Made by a program: the position numbers and the translations under genes
Part shown: piece by piece, positions 24,301 to 36,700 of the stretch
Layout: the number at the start of each line of letters is the position of its first letter
Position numbering within the stretch: position 1 is the first letter of the stretch
Assembly: GCA_947095585.1 (NCBI GenBank)
Contig: OX352761.1
Location: 53,060,019-53,124,018 of the forward strand
Length of the DNA: 64,000 nt
DNA from: Nephrocerus scutellatus
Lineage: Eukaryota; Arthropoda; Insecta; Diptera; Pipunculidae
Direction: 5' to 3'
The notes under the pieces: model-generated
Told to the model about the DNA's origin: nothing
Database searches by the model: none
Seen by the model: only the letters and a program-made list of their open reading frames with translations

Positions 24301-24638
24301 CTTTGTGTGCTTAGCTCCACCTCATTCGATGTGACTTGTGCATAAGTTAGGGTATGATTTGTGTATGGTTCACGTGTATCGGCTGTTTCAGTTCTGGGAT
24401 TCTTGTCGTTGGTTGTCAGTTTTTTTTCCCGTAAGGTAGGATATCTCTTAACTTTTAGAGCTTTGTATATTTCACAACCTTTGTAATTTGCGGTCTGTTT
24501 TTCTCCACACAAAGCACATTTTACGCCATTACTGTTTGGTCCAAGTGCGCATTCACTAGTTTTATGTTTTCCTGCGCATTTAACGCAGGTGGGTTCCTTT
24601 GTGCAAAAATTTTTGGTGTATCCGTATTTCTGGCAGTT
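21371..24638 (-). pseudogene. Jockey-clade LINE fragment inside Helitron A
   Basis: Reading 5' to 3' on the minus strand: Gag C-terminus with zinc knuckles (CVKCAGKHKTSEC, CALCGEKQTANYKGC; 24638-24078), endonuclease N-terminus (24052-23735, WNSDGLIRH and ISETHF) and C-terminus (about 23437-23109, IAGGDFNAKH), linker (23127-22744) and reverse transcriptase (22523-21682, SSYRPISLLP, QFGFRRQFST, FADD active-site motif). A SINE at 23438-23732 splits the endonuclease. The fragment is truncated at both ends and has frame breaks near 22740, 22280 and 21680, so it is inactive. Confidence 0.88.
23438..23732 (-). mobile_element. tRNA-derived SINE, copy 1
   Basis: On the minus strand it starts gggcgccg at 23732. 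An A-box (TGGCTCAGTGG, 23724-23714) and B-box (GGTTCGAATCC, 23682-23672) form an RNA polymerase III promoter. A ~200-bp tRNA-unrelated body follows and ends in a TAT/ATT-type tail near 23440. The body matches copy 2 at 52990 closely, but the tRNA-like head between the boxes does not. No clear target duplication flanks this copy. It disrupts the Jockey endonuclease. Confidence 0.88.
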
Positions 24639-24920
24639 CGTGTCGGTGATACCGAAAACGGTGGGTCCGACCATAAAATCGCCTGCCACGCCTCCCCCAG
24701 CCAAAAAACCTACTACTCCCCACCCCCTATGTTTGATTCCACATAGTAAATAATATGTATACCAAGTTTGGTTGAAATTGGTCAAGGCGTTCCAGAGCTA
24801 GTTAGACACAAGTATATATATATACAAATATACAAATAAATTCTCTACTTTATATATATAGATTTATGATCGATTAACATTCCAGAGGTTATGACTCTGC
24901 AGCGCGTGCTTTATATTTAA

Positions 24921-25745
24921 CTAGCTGATTACCCGGCGTTGCCCAGGTATTTATTCATCCCAATCTTCTATTAGGCAGGGGTAGAAAAAAGAATGATATC
25001 TATCTATAAGGTAAAATTGCAGTTTTTATTAACAAAATTTATTTTAAAAAATATATTTTAAATTATAGCTATTCAAATTATAAAATAAAATAAAATAAAC
25101 TTACATAAAATTAAATTTAAAAAAAAAAAAAAACTTGGTTGTATACAATGTTTTTAGTTTCACCTTTAAGAGCAAGAATAAATAAATTCTTAGGTCAACA
25201 CAACCCAGAGCAAGCAAAATAAAGTTGTCCGTGGGAACACATGGCGATCTCAAATCTATACTCCGCAGTACTTAATAAACTGTCCGACTTATCGATCGTC
25301 ATTGATCGTCATCGAAAACTCAAGTTTTACTGGAAATTGCAATCTCTTTAATTTAAAAGGTAGATCCGTCGAAATGAGTGGGATAAAAACTGTTTCACAC
25401 TATCCCTTTTCTGTGAAGATAGTTGCTTTAATTATATTTCCCGGCATCTCTTTTACGCACAGTGCCGTTGCAAAGTTTTGGCGAGTCGAGAATCCGTAGT
25501 AAAATAATTGGAGATCAAACTGTAAGATGATACGGTGGCAATCCAGACGAATTAAGTGAGTTTAGGAATCGCCTGCAACGCCTCCCCCAACCAAAAAACG
25601 TGCTACCCCCACCACCTATTTGAGTCCACATAGTAACTAATATGTATACCAAGTTTGGTTGAAATTGGTCAAGGCGTTCCAGAGCTAGTTACAAACAAAT
25701 ATACATATATACAAACAAATAAATTCTCTATTTTATATATATAGA
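24921..25745 (-). mobile_element. Helitron B (short, no satellite)
   Basis: 825 bp with the same ends as Helitron A: CTAG and hairpin at 24921, TC start at 25745 (minus strand). The satellite array is absent. About 70 bp near 25290-25365 have no counterpart in the other copies. It is separated from Helitron A by 58 bp of LTR-like sequence. Confidence 0.85.
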
Positions 25746-26150
25746 TTTATGATCTATTAACATTCCAAAGTTTATGACTCTGCACCTGTGCAAACAAGTT
25801 GCGTATGCGCAATATACAGCAACAAAGTTGCGCAGAACTTTGTTGAATAAAACCCTAATCATAATTTCGCGTTTGGCACGTAGTCTTACATATTGCAGAA
25901 TCATTTGTTTATTCAGGTGGCCAGAATCGTAGCTGGACCATCCGTTCATTTAAATCTATTTATAACTTAATTGTCTACACGCGTTCTGTATCTTGGCCTT
26001 CGGAGTCCATATGCAATACGCATGATTCTTTGTTAACCGAGGTTTCTTTATTAATTAGAATTGTAAGACCAGATAAATTTCAGATTTAGTTCAACAAACA
26101 TTGAATAAAGTTCACTTCTTTTCACTGGTGTAAAAGTTTTGTTTCTTTTT

Positions 26151-27010
26151 AAATTCTCTATATTAACTTCACTTGCCCGTGGGTCGTCGGTCGTCTGTCG
26201 TGGATTCTTGCGATCAATTTTTAACCCACTTCCCATGGCCCGATTTTATGCACACATGTGTATTTCCGGAGACAACACTTTCTATTAAATTTTGAGGCCC
26301 CTCGGGCTGCGGGGTCGGGGGGCTCCCAAACAAAAATTTTAAAAAATTTACCCGATTTTCTTCAAATTTTAAACACATGTGTATACCCAATAAACAATAC
26401 TTTTTCGAAAATTTGGTAGTGATCGGGTTCCGGGTTCGGCCGCAAGGCCCTTATACATTTTTTAAATATCTATACTGGCATCAGATATTCGTCGCCCTTT
26501 ATGGACTGTGTGCGGTGTGTGCTGCGCAGTCGGCTGCATGGTTTTGGTGGTGGTGGAGAGAGAGAGAGAAATCTTAGCGCACGCACAAATGAACCCAGCA
26601 AATTAAACGAGACATACATGTTTTATGCTTACTTCAACTTACATTTTTATTATATACTGAATTGTATTTTTATTGATGTCGTTTTTTTTGTTGTCGATAT
26701 CAACTTACAGATAGAACAACAAGTTTTCACAATATTCTGTCATTTGGCGTTTTCATAAATTAGTTCAGAGCAGTCAAAGAGTTCTCAAGATAAATGTTCG
26801 TGTTTCTTATTTGCTCAGAGTATGAGCGTGCTCTAAGTGCTCAGAATAAAATGATCTGAGCTTTTTCAATTTTAACATCTGATGTCAAATGTTTGTTTCG
26901 ATGATTTTCTCCTACAATAAAAAAAAATGGCCCATAATCGATTTCCCATATCAATTTCTGCGATTAGAGAATTTCGATGAAAAATTTTAATTTTTATGGG
27001 TTGTTTTTTT
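26151..27010 (+). mobile_element. Dispersed repeat E, complete copy in Gypsy1 5' LTR
   Basis: Runs from aaattctctatattaac to gggttgttttttt (about 860 bp) and splits the LTR sequence that is continuous at 55484-55490 (gtttctttttttattctaag). This is the reference copy for E. A possible aattct repeat at both edges could be a target duplication, but the same bases occur at the start of the other E copies, so I do not rely on it. Confidence 0.75.
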
Positions 27011-27088
27011 AATTCTAAGTCTCATTCTGGCAAGTTGGCCGGAATTAAAACAAATTTTTTTAAAGTAACTTTACTAAAGTTACATTTT

Positions 27089-27106
27089 TGGCGCAGACGG
27101 TAGGAT
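27089..27106 (+). promoter_or_regulatory. Gypsy1 primer binding site
   Basis: TGGCGCAGACGGTAGGAT lies directly at the 3' edge of the 5' LTR. It resembles the TGGCGCAG-type sites of the 17.6/297 errantiviruses, which are usually attributed to a serine tRNA. This assigns Gypsy1 to the plus strand and fixes the LTR end. Confidence 0.7.
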
Positions 27107-27362
27107 ACCAATTGTTGGTATCCGCATAAGAACTTTCGTAAATTAAAAAGCGAATGAAAATCGTTTAAATTTGTGTAATTAAATCACAAAAAATTAACTG
27201 CAAGTGAAAATTGCGAACGTTAATTACAAAAATTATTTACAAAAAATATTTTGCAAGTGAAAATTGCGAACATAAATTACAAAAGAAAAGGAAAATAATA
27301 TATAAATATCTCGAAGTGGAATTAAAATAAATTCTAAATAACATTTTTAATAAATAAACATA

Positions 27363-27952
27363 ATGGAAATAAAAAAGGACATAATTGTGAAAACCCTCAA
27401 ATCAATAAGACCATTTAATGGAAGGAAAGAAGATCTGGCGCAATATATTAGGAGCATCGAGTCAGTGAGCGGCTATCTAAACGAATTTGGAGAAGACGAG
27501 CAGCGGTTATTCCTGATGAATATACTGCAAACCATCGAGGGAGACGCCAGAACAGTGCTACGGAAGACGGAAATCTCGACGTGGGAGGAACTAAGGTCAG
27601 CACTAATACAAGAATTCTCGGTGAATTTGAATTTAATCATTTTAAATATAAGAGTAGTGTTAAGGAATATTATAAAAATATAAATAATCATTTGTGTAGA
27701 ATTAAAGACCGTATATGTCTCACCAACGAGGTAGAATCAGTTAAAACAATGTACAATAGCGAATGTGAGAGACAAGCTTTTGAAGTTTTTCGAAATGATT
27801 TGCCACCACATTTTCAAGCATTAATTCTCTCGCGCGGGGTATCGAAAATAGAGTCGGCCTTTTCATTGTTCGAAAATACGGTGAACCGAGACCAATGGAT
27901 GTTGATGGAGAAAATTTTCATTAACCAGCATCGGAAAATTAACCTACATTAA
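27363..27952 (+). pseudogene. Gypsy1 Gag, frameshifted and truncated
   Basis: The ATG at 27363 opens a frame (KTLKSIRPFNGRKEDLAQYI, ARTVLRKTEISTWEELRSAL) typical of the N-terminal and capsid part of errantivirus Gag. A frameshift near 27610-27620 moves the rest to another frame that runs to 27952 (SVKEYYKNINNHLCRIKDRI, FRNDLPPHFQALILSRG). No nucleocapsid region is present: protease codons begin within about 20 bp, so the Gag C-terminus is deleted. A ~270-nt A-rich leader separates it from the primer site. Confidence 0.8.
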
Positions 27953-27965
27953 ATTAGAAGTCTCT

Positions 27966-28450
27966 GATAAAAAATAAAGTGTTAGTAGATACCGGATCTA
28001 CTCTAAGTTATGTAAACCCAAATTTATTAAAAACCCCTGAATTAAAAACAAAAAGTAAAACCATTAAAACAATGACGGGTAGTAAGTACAACAGTTAACA
28101 AATTTCAACTTATTGACGCGATAGGAATTTCAAAAGGAAAACTAAAATTATACGTACACAAATTCAGTGATTATTATGATATCCTCTTAGGCAACGACAT
28201 ATTAAATGTGTTGCAAGGTAAAATCGACTATGTAAGTAAAGAAATAATTTTAAATGGAATTAAATATAAATTGCTCAGGGAACATGAAGCAGAAGAAGAA
28301 GAAAATTATAATAATATATTCGAGAACCAAAATATAGAAATACAAAAGGACACGAACGATAAATTTAGATTAGAACATCTAAATATGGAAGTAAAATCAA
28401 TGATAAACCAAGTGCTCAAAGAATTCGGTGATATGTATTTGCTTTCGTGA
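27966..28450 (+). pseudogene. Gypsy1 protease region
   Basis: Encodes KVLVDTGSTLSYVNPNLLK, with the aspartic protease signature DTG, then YYDILLGNDIL, the usual second conserved block. A break near 28090 separates the two. The frame 28208-28450 ends in TGA while the reverse-transcriptase frame overlaps it from 28428, so a frameshift lies near 28430. Confidence 0.8.
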
Positions 28451-29989
28451 AGGTGAAAATTTGACATTCAGGAATCAAATTAAACATAATATCAAAACAA
28501 AACACGAGGACCCTATCTATACAAAATTGTATCGATATCCTCATGTTCATAAGGAGGAAGTAGAGAAGCAAATAAAGGAGATGCTGCAACAAGGTATAAT
28601 ACAACCTTCGCAATCACCATATTCAGCACCAATTTGGATTGTCCCAAAGAAAATGGATGCTTGTGGAGAAAAAAAATGGAAAATAGTCATTGACTATAGG
28701 AAGTTAAATGACATTACTATAGATGACAAATATCTAATCCCAAATATTGATTCTATTCTAGAAAAATTGGGTAAGTGTATGTATTTTACAACACTTGATC
28801 TTGCAAAGGGATTTCATCAAATACTCCAGAAAGTATGGCAAAGACAGCGTTCTCTACGGCTGATGGAAATTACGAGTTCAAAAGGTTTAAAAAATGCACC
28901 GGCTACATTTCAAAGCCTTATGAACAATGTTTTGTCTGATTATATAAATAAAATATGTTTAATATACCTTGACGATATTATTATTTTTTCAACATCCTTA
29001 CAAGAACACATTGATTCGATTATTAAAATATTCCAAAGATTGAGGGAAGCCAATCTTAAAATACAATGCGAATTTTTAAAAAACGAAACAGAATTTTTAG
29101 GACACGTTATCACTACAGAAGGAATAAAAGCTAACCTAAATAAAAATAAAGCAATTTCAGGTTATCCCTTGCCCAAAAACCAGAAACAAATAAAACAATT
29201 TCTGGGAATGGCCGGATTTTATAGGAAGTTTATTAAAGATTTCTCCAAAATCGCAAAACCTCTAACAAAACAATTAAAAGGCGATGTCAAGACAGTAAAT
29301 TTTCAATCTGATGAATTTAAGAAATCTTTTGAGCAGCTAAAGCTCTTAATCAGTTCAGATCCTATTTTAAAACATACAGACTTTGAGAAACCTTTTGTTT
29401 TAACAAAAGACGCTAGTAACTTCGCAATAGGGGCTGTACTTAGCCAAGAACATCACCCCATTTGTTACGCAAGTAGGACGCTTAATGAACATGAGCAAAA
29501 TTATTCTACTACCGAAAAAGAACTATTAGCAATCGTTTGGGCAACAAAATATTTTAGACCTTACTTATACGGTAAGAAATTTAAAATATAAGGTAACCAT
29601 AGGCCACTACAGTGGTTACATAATCTCAAAGAACCAAACGCAAAATTACAAACGTGAAAAATAAGATTAAACGAGTTTGATTTCGACATTAAATATTTAC
29701 CAGAAAAAGAAAACTATGTTGCGGACGCATTATCGCGAGTCAACATAGAAGAAAATTTTAATAATGAGGAGGATAATGACGCTCGATCAGATGTAGCTAC
29801 AATATATTCAGCATTAGAAGATAAAACTTCACACATAGGAATCTCAGAAAAAAATTTTAAACACATTTAAACATCAGATTATATTTAAAGAAACACAAAG
29901 AACAGGGGTACGAACAACTAAAATCCAGCGCGACGAATAGTAGTAGACAGAGAATTTCGAAAATTTTACGGAAATCATTTATCAAATAC
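28428..29989 (+). pseudogene. Gypsy1 reverse transcriptase and RNase H, copy 1
   Basis: 387 codons are open (28428-29591): RT fingers (YSAPIWIVPKKMD, KWKIVIDYRKLNDI), palm start FTTLDLAKGFHQI, active site YLDD, thumb FLGMAGFYRKF, and the beginning of RNase H (TKDASNFAIGAVL, EKELLAIVWA). Compensating frameshifts between the palm start and LKNAPATFQ, plus loss of a few codons, scramble the conserved block there. A stop at 29589 and another near 29656 break RNase H, which otherwise continues (NHRPLQWLHNLKEPN, VADALSRV). Gypsy2 interrupts the element at 29990. Confidence 0.87.
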
Positions 29990-31884
29990 TGTGATGGTAG
30001 AACTTATTCATCAAGTTTCTGTGTTTACTTTTCCTAGTCGGAATTTCAAACGAGAAAAAAAAAAAGGAAATCAAATTTTCGGTCGCATCACACCCTGTGT
30101 ATGATAACATCTTGCGGTTCACTTACACCATCAATAGCTAAGTTTGCGAAAATTAAGCTTTGTTATAGGTGGCGTAATATTGCAAAAAGAATATATTGAC
30201 CCTTTTGATTGGTCACCGAAATCGAAAGATTTCACTTTTGCACTTGAATATCGAATACCGACTTGCCACGCAAGCTGTAGTCCACAAGTGGCTAAGTATA
30301 GGTAAATAGATATTCAATTAATATCACCGTAGGATGGGGTGATACACATTATGCATGAGCAGTGACACTGTGGGGTATGTCTAACGCACCCATACTAACA
30401 CAGGTGGTCAGCTCACCACGGCGACCTGATGCGATGCGAAACAAAAATTTTATTTCATTAAGTTACTGGCAGACATAAGAGGCACCTCGTCTCGCGGTTC
30501 AAATTGTTTTTTTTTGTCTGATCGGCAGACTGACTGCGCTGTCGCCAGCCCTTAATATTCGGCTGAGAAAATTCTTCTTTTAAACCTCTTGAAAATTATC
30601 GGTGCCTGTAATTAGTGCGATTATTCCAAAAAATTCGCTAAAAATCGACTCCTAATGGGGCATACAGTTTTTATATTTCTAAATTGCGCCGCAATGATAT
30701 AAAAGTGATAATCGGTTGAAAAAAAAAGAAATTTGTTTTATATGGCCGACTGCTCTGCGCCAGTCACTGATAATCGGTGGAAAAAAAAAAAAGAAATTTG
30801 TTTTATATATATAACTCCTGCAAATATCGGTGCCTGGAATTAGTGCGATTATTCCAAAAAATTCGCTAAAAATCGACTGCAAGTGGCGTCATACGATTTC
30901 TACGTTCTTTAATTACGGTTTAGTGCGATTATTCCTGAAGAAAAATTCGTAGAAAAAAAAATCGACTCTAATGTCGTCCTACAGGTGGCATAACCTATAA
31001 ATTTCGATAGTGCTCCTATTCCAGAAATTACTTCGCAAAAAAATCTACTACAGATGGAACCATAAAATTCCCATAACCCTTAAATTTCGATCAAGTGCGA
31101 CGATCCCAAAAATGAATTCGGCAAAAATCGTCTTCAAATGGCGTTATATGAATTCTATACCCTTTAAATTACGTTTAAGTGGGCCCCAACGATACAAAAC
31201 CATAATCTCGTGTTTTGCTGTAATATCAGCCAGTAACCAAAGAAGAAAGAGTTGTCATATTGTATGAATCTCGGTCAAAGTAACTTTATATCACTCCTAT
31301 ATGGTGGTGTTGGCTAGTATTGGCAGTTCAAGTGAAGGTGCAAAGTAGTTACTCCACTGCCTGTCTACTAGGCACACGCAAAGCTACCAACGCAAATCGA
31401 TGACTTTGGGCAACATTGGATTTCGTATGCGAGGACAACAACAACATAAAGGAATGAAGGAAAACCCATCGGAGTGACGAGTAGTTAGATTATTTGTTAA
31501 ATTCACTGTTAATTAAATTTCGTAGAAGAGGGTAGTTCTCGGTACCGAATCCATCGTTAAGTATAGACCGCGGATCGTATTCCCCAAATTTGAGGGACCG
31601 CGTTATGATTTTTAACCTTGCATTCCATACAGGTCAACTCATCATCGACAGCGCTGGCGACGATGGATATGCCTGGAGAAAAGTAAGTAAGACAATGTTT
31701 GATTTATTTTGTTTGCCCATTATACCGCATTTACTCGTGGTTCTGTGATCGGGTCCGGTGAGAGAGCTAGCTTTTTGGTACTTGAAAATTTTGAGTATAG
31801 CACTTGCATTAGTTGCAAGGATTCCGAAATAGCACATTGGCCAGGGTTTTTTTGGTAAAAATAATTTAAAGAATTATGCCCGGT
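29990..31884 (+). mobile_element. Gypsy2 5' LTR, first 1.9 kb (partial, pre-duplication edge)
   Basis: Starts TGTGATGGTAGAAC right after atac (29986-29989), the left copy of the target duplication. Matches 33731 onward and the 3' LTR from 44952. It is cut off at the tandem-duplication joint. Within about 30600-31160 are several diverged ~90-bp subrepeats (motif gtgcgattattccaaaaaat, then aaaatcgact). Confidence 0.88.
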
Positions 31885-31891
31885 ACATATA

Positions 31892-33730
31892 TACGTACAC
31901 AAATTCAGTGATTATTATGATATCCTCTTAGGCAACGACATATTAAATGTGTTGCAAGGTAAAATCGACTATGTAAGTAAAGAAATAATTTTAAATGGAA
32001 TTAAATATAAATTGCTCAGGGAACATGAAGCAGAAGAAGAAGAAAATTATAATAATATATTCGAGAACCAAAATATAGAAATACAAAAGGACACGAACGA
32101 TAAATTTAGATTAGAACATCTAAATATGGAAGTAAAATCAATGATAAACCAAGTGCTCAAAGAATTCGGTGATATGTATTTGCTTTCGTGAAGGTGAAAA
32201 TTTGACATTCAGGAATCAAATTAAACATAATATCAAAACAAAACACGAGGACCCTATCTATACAAAATTGTATCGATATCCTCATGTTCATAAGGAGGAA
32301 GTAGAGAAGCAAATAAAGGAGATGCTGCAACAAGGTATAATACAACCTTCGCAATCACCATATTCAGCACCAATTTGGATTGTCCCAAAGAAAATGGATG
32401 CTTGTGGAGAAAAAAAATGGAAAATAGTCATTGACTATAGGAAGTTAAATGACATTACTATAGATGACAAATATCTAATCCCAAATATTGATTCTATTCT
32501 AGAAAAATTGGGTAAGTGTATGTATTTTACAACACTTGATCTTGCAAAGGGATTTCATCAAATACTCCAGAAAGTATGGCAAAGACAGCGTTCTCTACGG
32601 CTGATGGAAATTACGAGTTCAAAAGGTTTAAAAAATGCACCGGCTACATTTCAAAGCCTTATGAACAATGTTTTGTCTGATTATATAAATAAAATATGTT
32701 TAATATACCTTGACGATATTATTATTTTTTCAACATCCTTACAAGAACACATTGATTCGATTATTAAAATATTCCAAAGATTGAGGGAAGCCAATCTTAA
32801 AATACAATGCGAATTTTTAAAAAACGAAACAGAATTTTTAGGACACGTTATCACTACAGAAGGAATAAAAGCTAACCTAAAAAAAAATAAAGCAATTTCA
32901 GGTTATCCCTTGCCCAAAAACCAGAAACAAATAAAACAATTTCTGGGAATGGCCGGATTTTATAGGAAGTTTATTAAAGATTTCTCCAAAATCGCAAAAC
33001 CTCTAACAAAACAATTAAAAGGCGATGTCAAGACAGTAAATTTTCAATCTGATGAATTTAAGAAATCTTTTGAGCAGCTAAAGCTCTTAATCAGTTCAGA
33101 TCCTATTTTAAAACATACAGACTTTGAGAAACCTTTTGTTTTAACAAAAGACGCTAGTAACTTCGCAATAGGGGCTGTACTTAGCCAAGAACATCACCCC
33201 ATTTGTTACGCAAGTAGGACGCTTAATGAACATGAGCAAAATTATTCTACTACCGAAAAAGAACTATTAGCAATCGTTTGGGCAACAAAATATTTTAGAC
33301 CTTACTTATACGGTAAGAAATTTAAAATATAAGGTAACCATAGGCCACTACAGTGGTTACATAATCTCAAAGAACCAAACGCAAAATTACAAACGTGAAA
33401 AATAAGATTAAACGAGTTTGATTTCGACATTAAATATTTACCAGAAAAAGAAAACTATGTTGCGGACGCATTATCGCGAGTCAACATAGAAGAAAATTTT
33501 AATAATGAGGAGGATAATGACGCTCGATCAGATGTAGCTACAATATATTCAGCATTAGAAGATAAAACTTCACACATAGGAATCTCAGAAAAAAATTTTA
33601 AACACATTTAAACATCAGATTATATTTAAAGAAACACAAAGAACAGGGGTACGAACAACTAAAATCCAGCGCGACGAATAGTAGTAGACAGAGAATTTCG
33701 AAAATTTTACGGAAATCATTTATCAAATAC
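31892..33730 (+). pseudogene. Gypsy1 protease end, RT and RNase H, copy 2
   Basis: Second copy of the pol segment from the 3.74-kb duplication. It carries the same frameshifts and stops, with the YLDD active site retained. One visible replacement: aataaaaata at 29139 is aaaaaaaata here, changing asparagine to lysine. Because defects are shared, the element was already dead before it was duplicated. Confidence 0.87.
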
Positions 33731-36700
33731 TGTGATGGTAGAACTTATTCATCAAGTTTCTGTGTTTACTTTTCCTAGTCGGAATTTCAAACGAGAAAAA
33801 AAAAGGAAATCAAATTTTCGGTCGCATCACACCCTGTGTATGATAACATCTTGCGGTTCACTTACACCATCAATAGCTAAGTTTGCGAAAATTAAGCTTT
33901 GTTATAGGTGGCGTAATATTGCAAAAAGAATATATTGACCCTTTTGATTGGTCACCGAAATCGAAAGATTTCACTTTTGCACTTGAATATCGAATACCGA
34001 CTTGCCACGCAAGCTGTAGTCCACAAGTGGCTAAGTATAGGTAAATAGATATTCAATTAATATCACCGTAGGATGGGGTGATACACATTATGCATGAGCA
34101 GTGACACTGTGGGGTATGTCTAACGCACCCATACTAACACAGGTGGTCAGCTCACCACGGCGACCTGATGCGATGCGAAACAAAAATTTTATTTCATTAA
34201 GTTACTGGCAGACATAAGAGGCACCTCGTCTCGCGGTTCAAATTGTTTTTTTTTTGTCTGATCGGCAGACTGACTGCGCTGTCGCCAGCCCTTAATATTC
34301 GGCTGAGAAAATTCTTCTTTTAAACCTCTTGAAAATTATCGGTGCCTGTAATTAGTGCGATTATTCCAAAAAATTCGCTAAAAATCGACTCCTAATGGGG
34401 CATACAGTTTTTATATTTCTAAATTGCGCCGCAATGATATAAAAGTGATAATCGGTTGAAAAAAAAAGAAATTTGTTTTATATGGCCGACTGCTCTGCGC
34501 CAGTCACTGATAATCGGTGGAAAAAAAAAAAAGAAATTTGTTTTATATATATAACTCCTGCAAATATCGGTGCCTGGAATTAGTGCGATTATTCCAAAAA
34601 ATTCGCTAAAAATCGACTGCAAGTGGCGTCATACGATTTCTACGTTCTTTAATTACGGTTTAGTGCGATTATTCCTGAAGAAAAATTCGTAGAAAAAAAA
34701 ATCGACTCTAATGTCGTCCTACAGGTGGCATAACCTATAAATTTCGATAGTGCTCCTATTCCAGAAATTACTTCGCAAAAAAATCTACTACAGATGGAAC
34801 CATAAAATTCCCATAACCCTTAAATTTCGATCAAGTGCGACGATCCCAAAAATGAATTCGGCAAAAATCGTCTTCAAATGGCGTTATATGAATTCTATAC
34901 CCTTTAAATTACGTTTAAGTGGGCCCCAACGATACAAAACCATAATCTCGTGTTTTGCTGTAATATCAGCCAGTAACCAAAGAAGAAAGAGTTGTCATAT
35001 TGTATGAATCTCGGTCAAAGTAACTTTATATCACTCCTATATGGTGGTGTTGGCTAGTATTGGCAGTTCAAGTGAAGGTGCAAAGTAGTTACTCCACTGC
35101 CTGTCTACTAGGCACACGCAAAGCTACCAACGCAAATCGATGACTTTGGGCAACATTGGATTTCGTATGCGAGGACAACAACAACATAAAGGAATGAAGG
35201 AAAACCCATCGGAGTGACGAGTAGTTAGATTATTTGTTAAATTCACTGTTAATTAAATTTCGTAGAAGAGGGTAGTTCTCGGTACCGAATCCATCGTTAA
35301 GTATAGACCGCGGATCGTATTCCCCAAATTTGAGGGACCGCGTTATGATTTTTAACCTTGCATTCCATACAGGTCAACTCATCATCGACAGCGCTGGCGA
35401 CGATGGATATGCCTGGAGAAAAGTAAGTAAGACAATGTTTGATTTATTTTGTTTGCCCATTATACCGCATTTACTCGTGGTTCTGTGATCGGGTCCGGTG
35501 AGAGAGCTAGCTTTTTGGTACTTGAAAATTTTGAGTATAGCACTTGCATTAGTTGCAAGGATTCCGAAATAGCACATTGGCCAGGGTTTTTTTGGTAAAA
35601 ATAATTTAAAGAATTATGCCCGGTGGCCATATTGTTTTCTTCACAATTAAATTTAGAATTATTATGCCCAATGGCAACCATATTTGCTCGGTAAAAATAA
35701 TTTAAAGAATTATGCCCGGTGGGCATATTGTTTTTTTTCAATTTAAATTTTAGAATTATTATGCCCAATGGCAACCATATTTTCTTTGCGAAATAATTTA
35801 AAGTATTATGCCCAATGGCAACAATATTTTTTTTGTAAAAATATTACTAGAATTATTATGCCCAATGGCAACCATATTTGCTTGGTAAAAATAATTTAAA
35901 GAATTATGCCCGGTGGCCATATTGTTTTCTTCACAATTAAATTTAGAATTATTATGCCCAATGGCAACCATATTTGCTCGGTAAAAATAATTTAAAGAAT
36001 TATGCCCGGTGGCCATATTTTTTTTTTTTTCAATTTAAATTTTAGAATTATTATGCCCAATGGCAACCATATTTTCTTTGCGAAATAATTTAAAGTATTA
36101 TGCCCAATGGCAACAATATGTTTTTTTGTAAAAATATTACTAGAATTGTTAGGCCGAATGGCAACCATATTTGCTTGGAAAAAATAATTTAAAGAATTAT
36201 GCCCGGTGGCCATATTGTTTTTTTTTCAATTTAAATTTTAGAATTATTATGCCCAATGGCAACCATATTTTCTTGGCGAAATAATTTAAAGTATTATGCC
36301 CAATGGCAACCATATTTTTTTTGTAAAAATAATATTAGAATTGTTATGCCCGTTGGCAACCATTTTTTTTGTTGCGCCTCAGGGTTCTCCTGGTCGTACA
36401 TCATAGCTAACTAATAAATCATATTACTTATAAAGTGATTCTGGTGGCCTATTTATTTTGCTCGAACACCCCTGGCGAGGGGTTTAAGGGGGTTGCGGAG
36501 GGATGGTGAGATGGGGTTGAGATTCGTCACTGAGCGGTCGATCGGGTGACCTAATTCGGCCGTGATTGTTGAGGGGGTTCCATAAATTTGGACCCATGGT
36601 AGGGCGGGTAAAGACGCCTGAGTGGATCATAACACCGGATCCTGAAAACATCATCGTGGTAATTGAGGGGAAGGCTTTCTCTACCGGATGTGCTGGGCAG

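Larger units (their letters stand above)
19519..24862 (-). mobile_element. Helitron A (non-autonomous, carries satellite and Jockey fragment)
   Basis: On the minus strand the element begins TCTATATATATAAAGTAGAG at 24862 and ends at 19519 with the hairpin-bearing tail GGGCAACGCCGGGTAATCAG then CTAG. This is the classic Helitron arrangement: 5' TC, a short GC hairpin about 10 nt before CTAG, no terminal inverted repeats. No Rep/helicase is encoded. From left: tail region, satellite array (20421-21370), Jockey fragment (21371-24638), 5' region. The four copies in this window share both ends. Confidence 0.88.
19411..27089 (+). mobile_element. Gypsy1 5' LTR, interrupted by two Helitrons and repeat E
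   Basis: The LTR starts agtgac at 19411 and ends gttacattttt at 27089. The intact reference is the 438-bp 3' LTR at 55127-55564. LTR pieces are 19411-19518, 24863-24920, 25746-26150 and 27011-27089. The ~50-bp stretch containing tatgactctgca is present three times (near 19480, 24886 and 25775), so the insertions came with local duplication of LTR sequence. Starting with AGTGAC fits the 17.6/297 group of insect errantiviruses. Confidence 0.85.
28151..35632 (+). repeat. Tandem direct duplication, unit 3.74 kb
   Basis: 28151-31891 is repeated at 31892-35632 with an offset of 3740-3741 bp and very few differences. The unit spans part of Gypsy1 pol and the first 1.9 kb of the Gypsy2 5' LTR, so it crosses the Gypsy1/Gypsy2 boundary and must postdate the Gypsy2 insertion. 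The joint near 31884 fuses LTR sequence (gaattatgcccggt) to Gypsy1 sequence (tatacgtacacaaattc). Confidence 0.93.

Noticed and set aside
26144..27016. A 6-bp target duplication (aattct) defining repeat E as a cut-and-paste transposon
   Set aside because: The same bases begin the E copies at 7158, 11854 and 53974 in other contexts, so they belong to E itself. No terminal inverted repeats support a DNA transposon.
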